DNA from: Candidatus Phocaeicola excrementigallinarum
Lineage (GTDB): Bacteria; Bacteroidota; Bacteroidia; Bacteroidales; Bacteroidaceae
Assembly (NCBI GenBank): GCA_019120125.1
Contig: DWVR01000052.1
Span: forward strand, 1 to 62,551
Direction: 5' to 3'
Length of the DNA stretch: 62,551 bases
Every line of letters starts with the position of its first letter. Within the stretch, counting starts at the first letter, position 1. The notes under the pieces were generated by a model. That model searched no databases. It was not told the DNA's origin and saw only the letters and a list, made by a program, of their open reading frames with translations. Shown here one piece after another: positions 54,418 through 62,551 of this stretch. Position numbers and translations under genes: made by a program.

Positions 54418-55941
54418 ATGATGACACAGGAAGATAAAGAATTGTTGCTCCGGAAAGGTATCTCCGAAGAAAAAATTGCCGAACAGCTGGCTTGTTTTGA
54501 AAAAGGATTTCCTTATCTGAAATTGTATGCCGCGGCTTCGGTGGACAATGGGGGAATTGTCGTGGCCGACGAGGAAATGCAGAAAACCTGTCTGGCGGCA
54601 TGGGATGCCTATAAGGAAGGCGACAAGAAAATTGTGAAGTTTGTGCCGGCTTCGGGTGCAGCAAGCCGTATGTTCAAGAACATGTTTGAATTCCTTGGCG
54701 CGGACTATGAGGCTCCGACCACTGACTTTGAGAAAAAATTCTTTGACCATATCCACGACTTTGCTTTTTACAATGATCTGAATGCGGCTTGCATGGACAA
54801 TACCGGCAAGAACATCGACGCTCTGGTCAGCGAGCGTCAGTATAAGGCGGTTGTCTCCAACCTGCTTGAGTCCGTCGGATTGAATTATGGGGCACTTCCG
54901 AAAGGCTTGCTGAAATTCCACCGCTATGCGGACGGTGTACGTACTCCGGTGGAGGAACATCTGGTGGAAGGCGCGTTGTATGCGGCCGGAAAGAGTGGGG
55001 AAGTGAACGTTCATTTCACAGTGTCACCCGAGCACCGTGCGTTGTTTGCCAAACTGGTGGATGACAAGGCTGCGGAGTACGAGGCGAAATATGGCGTGAA
55101 ATACAATGTGGGCTTTTCGGAACAGAAACCGAGCACAGACACCATTGCCGCCAATATGGACAATACTCCGTTCCGCGACAAGGACGGCAAGCTCGTGTTC
55201 CGTCCGGGTGGCCACGGCGCGTTGATCGAGAACCTGAACGATCTGGATGCGGATGTGGTATTCATCAAGAACATCGACAATGTGGTGCCTGACCGTCTGA
55301 AAGCTGATACTGTGCAGTATAAGAAACTGATTGCCGGTGTGCTGGTGACTCTTCAGAAACAGGCTTTCGAATATCTGGAGCTTCTGGACAGCGGACATTA
55401 CCGTCATGATCAGCTTGAGGAGATAATCCGTTTCGTACAGCAGCAGCTGCATTGCCGCAAGGCCGACATCAAGGATATGGAAGATGCTGACCTGGTCATC
55501 TATCTCCGCAAGAAACTGAACCGTCCAATGCGTGTCTGCGGTATGGTGAAGAACGTGGGCGAGCCGGGCGGCGGTCCGTTCCTGGCTTACAATACCGACG
55601 GAACCGTGTCCTTGCAGATTCTTGAAAGCTCGCAGATTGACATGAAGGATCCGGAAAAGAAGGCAATGTTCGAAAAGGGCACTCACTTCAACCCGGTAGA
55701 CCTGGTTTGTGCGATCCGTGACTATAAGGGCAACAAGTTCAATCTGTTGGAACATGTGGATAAGGCTACGGGATTCATCTCCTACAAGTCGAAGAACGGA
55801 AAGGACCTGAAGGCGCTTGAGCTTCCTGGTTTGTGGAACGGCTCGATGAGCGATTGGAACACTATATTCGTGGAAGTACCTTTGAGCACTTTCAATCCGG
55901 TGAAGACCGTGAACGACTTGTTGCGTGAACAACATCAGTAA
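54418..55941 (+). CDS. DUF4301 family protein
   Basis: A 507-residue cytoplasmic protein of a family found mainly in Bacteroidota. No signal or membrane segment. The N-terminal part contains FVPASGAASRMFKN, like the glycine-rich sugar-nucleotidyltransferase loop, and later FRPGGHGALIENL followed by DADVVFIKNIDNVVPD, which resembles the metal-binding and product site of UDP-sugar pyrophosphorylases. A nucleotidyltransferase fold is therefore plausible, but activity is not known. It is followed 3 bp later by ogt in an apparent operon. Confidence 0.85.
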   Translation: MMTQEDKELLLRKGISEEKIAEQLACFEKGFPYLKLYAAASVDNGGIVVADEEMQKTCLAAWDAYKEGDKKIVKFVPASGAASRMFKNMFEFLGADYEAPTTDFEKKFFDHIHDFAFYNDLNAACMDNTGKNIDALVSERQYKAVVSNLLESVGLNYGALPKGLLKFHRYADGVRTPVEEHLVEGALYAAGKSGEVNVHFTVSPEHRALFAKLVDDKAAEYEAKYGVKYNVGFSEQKPSTDTIAANMDNTPFRDKDGKLVFRPGGHGALIENLNDLDADVVFIKNIDNVVPDRLKADTVQYKKLIAGVLVTLQKQAFEYLELLDSGHYRHDQLEEIIRFVQQQLHCRKADIKDMEDADLVIYLRKKLNRPMRVCGMVKNVGEPGGGPFLAYNTDGTVSLQILESSQIDMKDPEKKAMFEKGTHFNPVDLVCAIRDYKGNKFNLLEHVDKATGFISYKSKNGKDLKALELPGLWNGSMSDWNTIFVEVPLSTFNPVKTVNDLLREQHQ

Positions 55942-55944
55942 TCC

Positions 55945-56406
55945 ATGATCCGATATTGTTGGTATGATACACCGGTAGGGCGGTTGGCGGTTGCCGAAGA
56001 AGATGGCAGCCTGGTATCCGTATCGTCCCATGCCCCTAAGGAGGGAAGGGAGGAAAGGACTCCTTTGACCGATGGGGCCGGAAGTCAGCTGCAGGAATAT
56101 TTTCAAGGCAAGAGGCAGGCTTTCAGTCTGCCTCTTTCTTTTAGAGGCACTCCTTTCCAGCTGAAAGTGTGGAAGGTGCTCCAGTCGATTCCATACGGGG
56201 AAACACGTTCGTACAGGCAGATTGCGGAGGCGGTCGGGAACGTGAAGGCAGTGCGTGCCGTAGGGATGGCCAACAACAGGAATCCTTTCATGATTGTCGT
56301 TCCCTGTCATCGGGTGATAGGCTCCGACGGGAGTCTGGTGGGTTATGCCTCCGGTGTGGAGAACAAGCGTTTTTTGCTGGAACTGGAAAAGGGCTTCAAA
56401 AAATAG
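55945..56406 (+). CDS. ogt: Methylated-DNA--cysteine S-methyltransferase
   Basis: A 153-residue suicide DNA-repair protein that takes the methyl group from O6-methylguanine. The acceptor motif is VVPCHRVIG (Cys121), preceded by the helix-turn-helix YRQIAEAVGN and the Asn hinge. Its length matches Ogt-type proteins without the Ada domain. It starts 3 bp after the DUF4301 gene. Confidence 0.95.
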   Translation: MIRYCWYDTPVGRLAVAEEDGSLVSVSSHAPKEGREERTPLTDGAGSQLQEYFQGKRQAFSLPLSFRGTPFQLKVWKVLQSIPYGETRSYRQIAEAVGNVKAVRAVGMANNRNPFMIVVPCHRVIGSDGSLVGYASGVENKRFLLELEKGFKK

Positions 56407-56468
56407 GCCGGATAAAGGAAAGGCGCGCCTTTCTGTCGTTTATGCTGGTGTGTTCTCTCCCTGGAGGG

Positions 56469-56966
56469 TCAGATCTCAATGCCCATGATGAAGTCGTTCA
56501 TATAATATCCGTTGCCGATGGGGAAGTCTCCCTCGCGCATTTTTCTCATTCCCATGTGTTCGTAGAATCCCAATGCCGGGTTCTGGCGGTTCACGTTCAG
56601 TTCCATGCGGCAAGGTTCCGGATGAAGCTCCTTGATGGCCTTGATTGCCTGTTCGAAAAGTTTCCGCCCCAGTCCGTATTTCTGGTAATAGGGGAGCACG
56701 TAGATTTTCTGCAGGTGATATAAGTCTTTACCTTCCGGCTGGATGGATACGTATCCTGCCGCCTCGCATTCTTCATAGGCAATGTAATAGATGTGCCCTT
56801 CTTCTTCCATCTGTTTGCGGATGTTCTCGGGCGAGTACATCCATTCCATCATATAGTCCGACTGCTCTTTTGTCAGGATATTCTTGTAGGTTTCTGGAAA
56901 AATCTGCCAGGCCAGCTTGTTGATGAGGCTGATGTCGGCGGTGTCTGCTTTTCTGATAGTAAACAT
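56469..56966 (-). CDS. GNAT family N-acetyltransferase
   Basis: A 165-residue GNAT. The acetyl-CoA motif is seen as IYVLPYYQKYGLGRKLFEQAI (Q/RxxGxG/A type), with the C-terminal NPALGFYEHMGM segment. The substrate is not predictable (polyamine, amino acid or protein N-terminus are common). Convergent with ogt. Confidence 0.9.
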   Translation of the reverse strand: MFTIRKADTADISLINKLAWQIFPETYKNILTKEQSDYMMEWMYSPENIRKQMEEEGHIYYIAYEECEAAGYVSIQPEGKDLYHLQKIYVLPYYQKYGLGRKLFEQAIKAIKELHPEPCRMELNVNRQNPALGFYEHMGMRKMREGDFPIGNGYYMNDFIMGIEI

Positions 56967-57014
56967 AAATCGAATTTTTAAAGGTTTGATAATGAAGTGT
57001 CTGTCTGCTTCGGA

Positions 57015-57098
57015 AAAACGTCAGGGCGTTTTGGTTAAAACATAAGGGCGTTTTACTTAAAACGCCTTGACGTTTTTCCTGAAACGCCTTGACGTTTT
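57015..57098. repeat. Four-unit 22-bp array of AAAACG-N6-CGTTTT palindromes (array 2)
   Basis: Units of 18 bp start at 57015, 57037, 57059 and 57081, exactly 22 bp apart (spacers GGTT, ACTT, TCCT). Unit 3 is identical to unit 1 of the array at 14018; the first two units are in the opposite sense to the last two, so the array as a whole folds back on itself. It lies 48 bp upstream of the GNAT ATG and before the PadR operator. Right flank CGGGGG, like array 1. Confidence 0.9.
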
Positions 57099-57244
57099 TC
57101 GGGGGCCTTTTTCCGCATGTCTTTTTCTTTTGTTTCGGACGGAATCGTGGGCAGGACAGATTCCTTTTTCCGCAAATTTACATCATATTCCGGTTTTTTA
57201 TGCGATGGATCCGGTATTTGTTGTTAATGAATATTAAATAATAG

Positions 57245-57263
57245 TACTATGTAATACATAGTA
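57245..57263. promoter_or_regulatory. Probable PadR operator
   Basis: A 19-bp palindrome TACTATG-TAATA-CATAGTA, perfect except at the centre, lies 13 bp before the -7 box of the padR-pspC operon and covers the -33 position. PadR-type repressors bind ATGT/ACAT dyads; this dyad has ATGT-N3-ACAT. Autorepression is the likely use. Confidence 0.6.
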
Positions 57264-57276
57264 TATAAATAATACA

Positions 57277-57284
57277 TATATTTG
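57277..57284 (+). promoter_or_regulatory. padR-pspC promoter -7 box
   Basis: TATATTTG fits TAnnTTTG, 22 bases before the ATG. The -33 region is occupied by the palindromic operator. Confidence 0.6.
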
Positions 57285-57306
57285 TGCCATACAAAATAGC
57301 AAGCCT

Positions 57307-57651
57307 ATGAATGTAGATAATGTAAAATCACAGATGCGCAAAGGGATGCTTGAATACTGCATCTTGTTGTTGTTGCACCGGGAGCCTTCGTATGCTTCGG
57401 ACATTATCCAGAAGCTGAAGGAAGCCAAGCTGATAGTCGTGGAGGGTACATTATACCCTTTGCTGACCCGGTTGAAGAACGACGGACTGCTTTCGTACGA
57501 GTGGGTGGAGTCCACGCAAGGGCCTCCGCGAAAGTATTACCGGCTGACGGATGAGGGGGTAGGTTTTCTGGGTGGTCTGGAGGCCGCCTGGGATGAACTT
57601 TCGGATACGGTGAATCATTTGAGACAACACATTAAAATCGAATTGCAATGA
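57307..57651 (+). CDS. PadR family transcriptional regulator
   Basis: A 114-residue winged-helix regulator of the short (s1) PadR type. It opens with QMRKGMLEYCILLLL and has the winged helix EGTLYPLLTRLKNDGLLSYEW and a short C-terminal dimer helix (about 90-112). It overlaps the PspC gene by 4 bp (ATGA) and probably represses this pair, perhaps in response to envelope stress. Confidence 0.92.
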   Translation: MNVDNVKSQMRKGMLEYCILLLLHREPSYASDIIQKLKEAKLIVVEGTLYPLLTRLKNDGLLSYEWVESTQGPPRKYYRLTDEGVGFLGGLEAAWDELSDTVNHLRQHIKIELQ

Positions 57652-58682
57652 AAAAGACTTTGACTGTAAATTTAGGGGGGACCGTTTATAATATAGATGA
57701 GGACGCGTACTTCCTTCTTGACAATTATCTGAACAATCTGCGCTATCATTTCCGTAAGAACCCGGAAGGGGAAGAGATTGTGCGCGATATGGAGGTCCGC
57801 ATTGCGGAACTTTTCAACGAGTATCTCCGTGAGGGCGGACAGGTGGTGACGGTGGAAAATGTGGAGGCTGTGATTTCCCGTATGGGCAAGCCGGAGGATC
57901 TGAACGACGGAGAAGAGGATACATCTGCGGGAGCGTCCGCTCCGGAAGAGAAATCGGAAGTGAGGCGCCGTCTGTTCCGTAATCCGGACGACCGGGTGTT
58001 GGGAGGCGTGGCATCGGGTATTGCCGCCTACTTCGGTTGGGACGTGGTGGCGCTCCGGCTGCTTTTTATCGTATCGGGCGTGTTTGTCCATTGGCTTCTG
58101 CTGGCCTATCTGATCGCGTGGATCATCATTCCGGTGGCACGGACCGCGACCGAGAAGCTGCAGATGCGCGGTGAGCCCATCAATATGGAGAACATCGGGC
58201 GTACGGTGACCAGTGGCTTTGAAGGGAAAGACAGCACGGAGGCTTCACAGTCAGTGTGGCGTAAGGCAGGTGATGTCATTGTGAAGATTATCGGCTTCAT
58301 CCTGAAACTTTGTCTTATCCTGTTGGCGATATGTTGTTTCCCGGTATTGTTCGTGACATTGATTGTGGCGTTTGCCTTGTTGCTGGCCGCGGTCGGCATA
58401 TTGGTAAGTGTGCCTTCCTTGTTCTATGAGTTCTCCCCGGTCATCGACTGGAGCATGGTGAGCGCTTTTCCGGTCACTTCAGGGGTGATGGCGGTGTGCT
58501 GTCTGTTGGCCGTAGGCATTCCTATCGCGGGGCTGATACAGTTGCTCATGCAGGTGTTCGGTAACTGGAAACCCATGTCCACTGTGGCGAAGTTGGTCCT
58601 TATACTGGTATGGATTATGGCGGTTATTGTGGGAGCCATTGTGTTCTTTGACTCGCCATTTGCCGGCAGTGTCATGTTGTGA
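57648..58682 (+). CDS. PspC domain membrane protein
   Basis: A 344-residue inner-membrane protein. A cytoplasmic N-terminal domain (about 1-90, MKKTLTVNLGGTVYNIDEDA) is followed by an acidic linker and the PspC domain (about 107-165, RNPDDRVLGGVASGIAAYFG), then four or five hydrophobic segments. PspC is linked to phage-shock or envelope-stress responses. The PadR-PspC pair with this N-terminal domain is common in Bacteroidota. Role in membrane-stress control is inferred. Confidence 0.9.
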   Translation: MKKTLTVNLGGTVYNIDEDAYFLLDNYLNNLRYHFRKNPEGEEIVRDMEVRIAELFNEYLREGGQVVTVENVEAVISRMGKPEDLNDGEEDTSAGASAPEEKSEVRRRLFRNPDDRVLGGVASGIAAYFGWDVVALRLLFIVSGVFVHWLLLAYLIAWIIIPVARTATEKLQMRGEPINMENIGRTVTSGFEGKDSTEASQSVWRKAGDVIVKIIGFILKLCLILLAICCFPVLFVTLIVAFALLLAAVGILVSVPSLFYEFSPVIDWSMVSAFPVTSGVMAVCCLLAVGIPIAGLIQLLMQVFGNWKPMSTVAKLVLILVWIMAVIVGAIVFFDSPFAGSVML

Positions 58683-58716
58683 GTGTGATTCTTGTCAGGA
58701 AAACAGACATTTTGTC

Positions 58717-58760
58717 AGCCCGTGGCGGAAATTCTCTTTCGTCACGGGCTGTTTCTTTTT
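58717..58760 (+). terminator. Terminator of the padR-pspC operon
   Basis: AGCCCGTG (58717-58724) pairs with CACGGGCT (58743-58750), with inner GAAA/TTTC pairing, followed by GTTTCTTTTT. Confidence 0.88.
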
Positions 58761-58846
58761 TGGCACAGGGTTTGTCGTGAATAGAGCGTAACGTTTTGGC
58801 GTTGCGGAATCAACTTAATCAGCAAACAAATAAAATAGATACAGTT

Positions 58847-60772
58847 ATGGGAAAGATTATTGGTATTGACTTAGGAACAACAAACTCATGTGTGGCAGTG
58901 TTCGAAGGTAACGAACCGGTAGTGATCGCCAACAGTGAAGGCAAGCGGACTACTCCGTCTGTAGTAGGTTTTGTGGACGGAGGCGAGCGTAAGGTGGGTG
59001 ATCCGGCGAAACGTCAGGCCATCACAAACCCGAAACGTACGGTTTACTCCATCAAGCGTTTCATGGGTGAGACTTACGATCAGGTGCAGAAGGAAGTTTC
59101 ACGTGTTCCTTACTCAGTGGTAAGGGGAGAAAACAATACTCCGCGCGTGGACATTGACGGACGTCTGTACACTCCGCAGGAAATCTCGGCCATGATCCTT
59201 CAGAAAATGAAGAAGACGGCGGAAGATTATCTGGGACAGGAAGTGACAGAAGCCGTGATTACCGTACCGGCATACTTCTCGGACTCTCAGCGTCAGGCAA
59301 CCAAGGAAGCCGGTCAGATTGCAGGTCTGGATGTGAAACGTATCGTTAACGAACCGACAGCGGCCGCTCTGGCTTATGGTGTGGACAAGGCCAATAAGGA
59401 TATGAAAGTGGCAGTGTTCGACCTCGGTGGCGGTACATTTGATATTTCAATATTGGAGTTCGGTGGCGGTGTGTTCGAAGTGTTGGCTACCAACGGTGAT
59501 ACTCATCTGGGTGGTGATGACTTCGACCAGGCAATTATCAACTGGCTGGTTCAGGAATTCAAGAACGATGAGGGAGCTGATCTGACGGCTGACCCGATGG
59601 CAATGCAGCGTCTGAAGGAAGCTGCGGAGAAAGCGAAGATTGAATTGTCTTCTTCTACTTCCACTGAAATCAACCTGCCGTATATCATGCCGGTTGCGGG
59701 TGTGCCCAAACACTTGGTAAAGACTTTGACGCGTGCTAAATTCGAGCAGTTGGCTCACGATCTGATTCAGGCTTGTCTGGAACCGTGTAAGAAAGCCATG
59801 AGCGATGCGGGTCTGAGCAACTCGGATATTGATGAGGTTATTTTGGTAGGTGGTTCTTCACGTATCCCGGCTGTCCAGCAGCTGGTTCAGGACTTCTTCG
59901 GCAAGGTTCCTTCAAAGGGCGTGAACCCGGACGAAGTGGTAGCCGTAGGTGCGGCCATTCAGGGCGCCGTGTTGAACAAGGAAGCCGGTGTGGGCAACAT
60001 CGTGTTGCTGGATGTCACTCCGTTGACGTTGGGTATTGAGACCATGGGTGGTGTGATGACCAAATTGATTGATGCCAACACGACCATTCCGTGCAAGAAG
60101 AGTGAGGTGTTCTCTACTGCGGCAGATAACCAGACAGAAGTTACCATCCATGTATTGCAGGGTGAACGTCCGATGGCAGCCCAGAACAAGTCGATCGGCC
60201 AGTTCAACCTGACAGGTATCGCACCGGCACGTCGTGGAGTTCCTCAGATTGAGGTAACTTTCGATATCGATGCCAACGGTATCTTGAAAGTGTCTGCAAA
60301 GGATAAGGCGACAGGCAAGGAGCAGGCCATCCGTATCGAGGCTTCTTCCGGTTTGAGCAAAGAAGAGATTGAACGCATGAAGGCTGAGGCATCTGCCAAC
60401 GCTGAGGCTGACAAGAAGGAACGTGAGAAAGTGGACAAGCTGAATCAGGCCGACTCCATGATTTTCACAACCGAAAATCAGTTGAAGGACCTTGGTGACA
60501 AGATTCCGGCAGACAAGAAAGCTCCTATCGAAGCGGCTCTGCAGAAACTGAAAGATGCCCACAAGGCTCAGGATTTGACTGCCATCGACAGTGCAATGGC
60601 TGAGTTAAACACCGCATTCCAGGCCGCAAGTGCCGAAATGTATGCGCAGAGCGGTGCTCAGGGCGGCGCACAGGCTGGTCCTAACGCTGGTCAGGCAAAC
60701 AACAATGCCGGTCAGGGTTCAGGAAAGAACAATGACAATGTGCAGGATGCTGACTTTGAGGAGGTCAAGTGA
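58847..60772 (+). CDS. dnaK: Chaperone DnaK (Hsp70)
   Basis: A 641-residue ATP-driven chaperone. The start is ATG 58847 ([14 protein letters not shown]); an upstream frame to 58796 is not part of the family. ATPase motifs are [27 protein letters not shown] and [12 protein letters not shown]; the substrate-binding domain follows (about 390-505). The helical lid ends in a Gly/Gln/Asn-rich tail and [11 protein letters not shown]. It assists folding with DnaJ and GrpE, which are not in this window. Confidence 0.98.
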   Translation: MGKIIGIDLGTTNSCVAVFEGNEPVVIANSEGKRTTPSVVGFVDGGERKVGDPAKRQAITNPKRTVYSIKRFMGETYDQVQKEVSRVPYSVVRGENNTPRVDIDGRLYTPQEISAMILQKMKKTAEDYLGQEVTEAVITVPAYFSDSQRQATKEAGQIAGLDVKRIVNEPTAAALAYGVDKANKDMKVAVFDLGGGTFDISILEFGGGVFEVLATNGDTHLGGDDFDQAIINWLVQEFKNDEGADLTADPMAMQRLKEAAEKAKIELSSSTSTEINLPYIMPVAGVPKHLVKTLTRAKFEQLAHDLIQACLEPCKKAMSDAGLSNSDIDEVILVGGSSRIPAVQQLVQDFFGKVPSKGVNPDEVVAVGAAIQGAVLNKEAGVGNIVLLDVTPLTLGIETMGGVMTKLIDANTTIPCKKSEVFSTAADNQTEVTIHVLQGERPMAAQNKSIGQFNLTGIAPARRGVPQIEVTFDIDANGILKVSAKDKATGKEQAIRIEASSGLSKEEIERMKAEASANAEADKKEREKVDKLNQADSMIFTTENQLKDLGDKIPADKKAPIEAALQKLKDAHKAQDLTAIDSAMAELNTAFQAASAEMYAQSGAQGGAQAGPNAGQANNNAGQGSGKNNDNVQDADFEEVK

Positions 60773-60805
60773 TTCCGATAAGTAAAGACATACAAAATCA
60801 CAATC

Positions 60806-60840
60806 AAAAGCGTGCAGCTCAATGAGTTGCACGCTTTTGC
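60806..60840 (+). terminator. dnaK terminator
   Basis: A 15-bp stem with one G-U pair: AAAAGCGTGCAGCTC (60806-60820), loop AAT, then GAGTTGCACGCTTTT (60824-60838). A-rich and T-rich sides make it possibly bidirectional. Confidence 0.88.
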
Positions 60841-60943
60841 GTTTATGGGGTTCTTGGTTTCTATGCCTTATATTTCTTATTTGCGGTAAGACAAAATAAG
60901 ATGGATGCCAATATAAAAATTGTCATGTGTCACGTCCTCCCTG

Positions 60944-62542
60944 TTATGGCTTTACGATGATGCGCCAATAGCCACCAAAGGTTGCGCCCTCGCGAGTTAA
61001 AATCCCCATAGAACGCAGTTTGGCAATTTGTTTTTCTACTGCTCTCGAACTGACACCTATACGATAAGCCATAGCTTCGGCAGAAATGGAAGGGTCGGAA
61101 ATAACTAAGTCTATGATTTTTTGTGCGGTCTTTCCAACACTTTTATCCTCTTTTGCAACCTTTCCGAATCTTGTTTCCGAACTTTCGCTGTTGTTTCCGA
61201 ACCTTGTTTCCGAACTTTTGCTACTGTCTCCGAACTTTTTCACCGAAGATTTTTGTGAATCACCGAAGGTTTTTTCCGAACTTTTCTCGTTTACACCGAA
61301 CTTTTCCTCCGAACCTTCTTCGTTTACAGGGTACTTTTTGAGGGTACTGTTTACCCTGTCGGCCACCTCTTCTACGGGGATTCTGCCGTTTTCGCCCCAA
61401 TTCAAGTTATAGAAAGTGGTGAAGAACGAAGAGGCTTCGGTTTTATAGCGAGGTTCTTTGCCGGACAGGAAGTTGGGCAGCTTCTCGGTCAGTTCACGCA
61501 TCTTACGCAGGCCGGAGCCACGTTTCTCCATGTAGTCGAGCTGGGTAAACATATCGGCAATGACGGGATTGCGGCGTATGGACGGAACATTGTAGATATC
61601 ACGGTCTTGAATCTGTGTACCGTCGAGCATCGCGCCGGGCGACACCAGTTCCACACGGTCATCGTAAATATCGATATGTATCTCACCGCCCATCACCGTG
61701 TAATCCCGATGGATAAGGTGGTTGACCAATCCTTCAAAGATAGCACGATCGGAATAGTCTGGCAGATTAAGGCGGTAGTTGGGCATCTTGACCCAACCGC
61801 TCATTGTGTAGTTCTTGATAAAATCCATGCCATACTTTAAAAGTAGGACGAGGTTTGCCCTGTGTTCTACCGAGCTGATGGCATCGTCCTTATAAAGACC
61901 AGTCCAACGGGTGCAGAATATGCGCGACTGGAATACGGTGCAGTTGTCCACAAAGAGCAGTCCGGCATTGGTCAGCTTGCCGTCAGACGTGACTAGCCCG
62001 AACGATTCCAGATACTTGTCGTTCCATTCCTGATGCGTCTGTTCGCGGAACGTATTGGCGAGGATGATGAAAGAGTGCTTGTGGGCATCCACTTGCGTTG
62101 GAAGCGAATTCCACGTCATGTGCGTACCTTTCAGCACCAACGAGAGGAGTTGCTGCGCATTGCATTCCACACTTTCATTGCCTACCCTGACAAAAGCCGT
62201 GCGCGTTCCGTCTTGGTACTAATAATAAGGAGTCAGCACTCCGGCCTTGACTTTCACTTCAAGCAGGGTGCATCCTTCGTACTCAATCGGTATGAGCTGT
62301 ACTTCCGGCACGGGGTCAAGCCGTGCCTTTATCATTTCGCTGATAAAGTCGGCATCCGCTTGTACGTTCTCCAAGCCCACAATTTCACCGTCATCACTTA
62401 CGCCATAGAACAAACTGCCGCCATCCGTATTGGCAAAGGCCGACACGGATTTGAGCCACGACTTCACTTTCTTGCGTTCCAGCATCTCCTTGAAATCGTA
62501 AGACGTACATTCTGCTATAAGTCTGTTATCGTGTATCTGCAT
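60944..62542 (-). pseudogene. Schlafen/AlbA_2-type ATP-binding regulator interrupted by in-frame TAG
   Basis: One reading frame runs from ATG 62542 to the stop near 60944 (532 codons), broken only by TAG at 62219-62221. Before it is an AlbA_2 (Schlafen-type) domain (about 1-107, [22 protein letters not shown], closing TPYY). Directly after it the frame continues YQDGTRTAFVRVGNES, a normal part of the same domain. Next come the ATP-binding (HATPase_c_4-like) region with LVNHLIHRDYTV and KRGSGLRKM, five degenerate 10-11-residue repeats around SSExxFG (about 385-435) and a C-terminal winged helix. It is either a nonsense-mutated regulator or two cooperating fragments; a functional amber readthrough is less likely. 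The 3' fragment has no clear start of its own. Confidence 0.8.
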
Positions 62543-62551
62543 GATTTTCTC

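Noticed and set aside
62219..62221. Recoding to pyrrolysine at the TAG
   Set aside because: No pyrrolysine machinery is seen and the family has no such residue; a nonsense mutation is simpler.

Overview
The window is chromosomal DNA from a Bacteroidales gut bacterium, most likely a Bacteroides or Phocaeicola species. The evidence is the Bacteroidales-type promoters (TAnnTTTG about 7 bases before the start of transcription, often with TTTG about 19 bases further upstream), families nearly confined to this phylum (DUF4493 and PCMD lipoproteins, DUF4301, an extended ribosomal protein S16), the gene content (malic enzyme-phosphotransacetylase fusion, iorAB, an OPT transporter, GH20) and a tRNA gene without an encoded CCA. 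The species cannot be fixed from the sequence alone.

Layout. 1-9.4 kb: seven same-strand genes for secreted proteins, mostly lipoproteins. Five paralogues carry DUF4493 (the first is cut by the window edge), three proteins end in a PCMD domain, and one is an outer-membrane beta-barrel candidate. They look like one surface-exposed system. 9.7-13.9 kb: gdhA, a 59-residue two-helix membrane protein and a malic enzyme fusion, all on the minus strand. 14.3-21.2 kb: a tripartite RND efflux operon followed closely by an LpxA-type acyltransferase. 21.4-25.2 kb: two SGNH hydrolases and an MBOAT acyltransferase in an overlapping operon, probably for O-acetylation of a cell-surface glycan. 25.2-26.9 kb: tRNA-Arg(CCG), an IS110-family element with a possible bridge RNA region, and a MITE-like repeat. 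26.9-37.1 kb: amino-sugar functions (GH20 hexosaminidase, nagB, a NagB-like/PIG-L fusion with altered catalytic residues, a ROK regulator) plus CutC and a transglutaminase-like lipoprotein. 37.2-42.1 kb: a HAD phosphatase and lysS-gpsA-pgi. 42.5-48.8 kb: an omega-amidase-like enzyme, then an arylpyruvate/arylacetate module (iorA, iorB, aminotransferase, phenylacetate-CoA ligase, ACT-domain protein). 48.9-60.8 kb: rpsP, an OPT transporter, a DUF1573 protein, a RelA/SpoT homologue with a degraded hydrolase motif, a DUF4301 protein, ogt, a GNAT, a PadR-PspC pair and dnaK. 60.9-62.5 kb: a Schlafen/AlbA_2-type ATP-binding regulator interrupted by an in-frame TAG.

Intergenic regions carry several repeat families. 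The most striking is a pair of four-unit arrays (14018-14101 and 57015-57098). Each unit is AAAACG-N6-CGTTTT, repeating at exactly 22 bp in both places, and I know of no description of them. There is also a MITE-like family with three copies and a family related to CTCTGTGTCTTTGTGTCTC with four copies.

The best candidates for something new are the 22-bp arrays, the DUF4493/PCMD surface cluster with its compositional mosaicism, and the NagB-like/PIG-L fusion. I saw no CRISPR array, rRNA or prophage.
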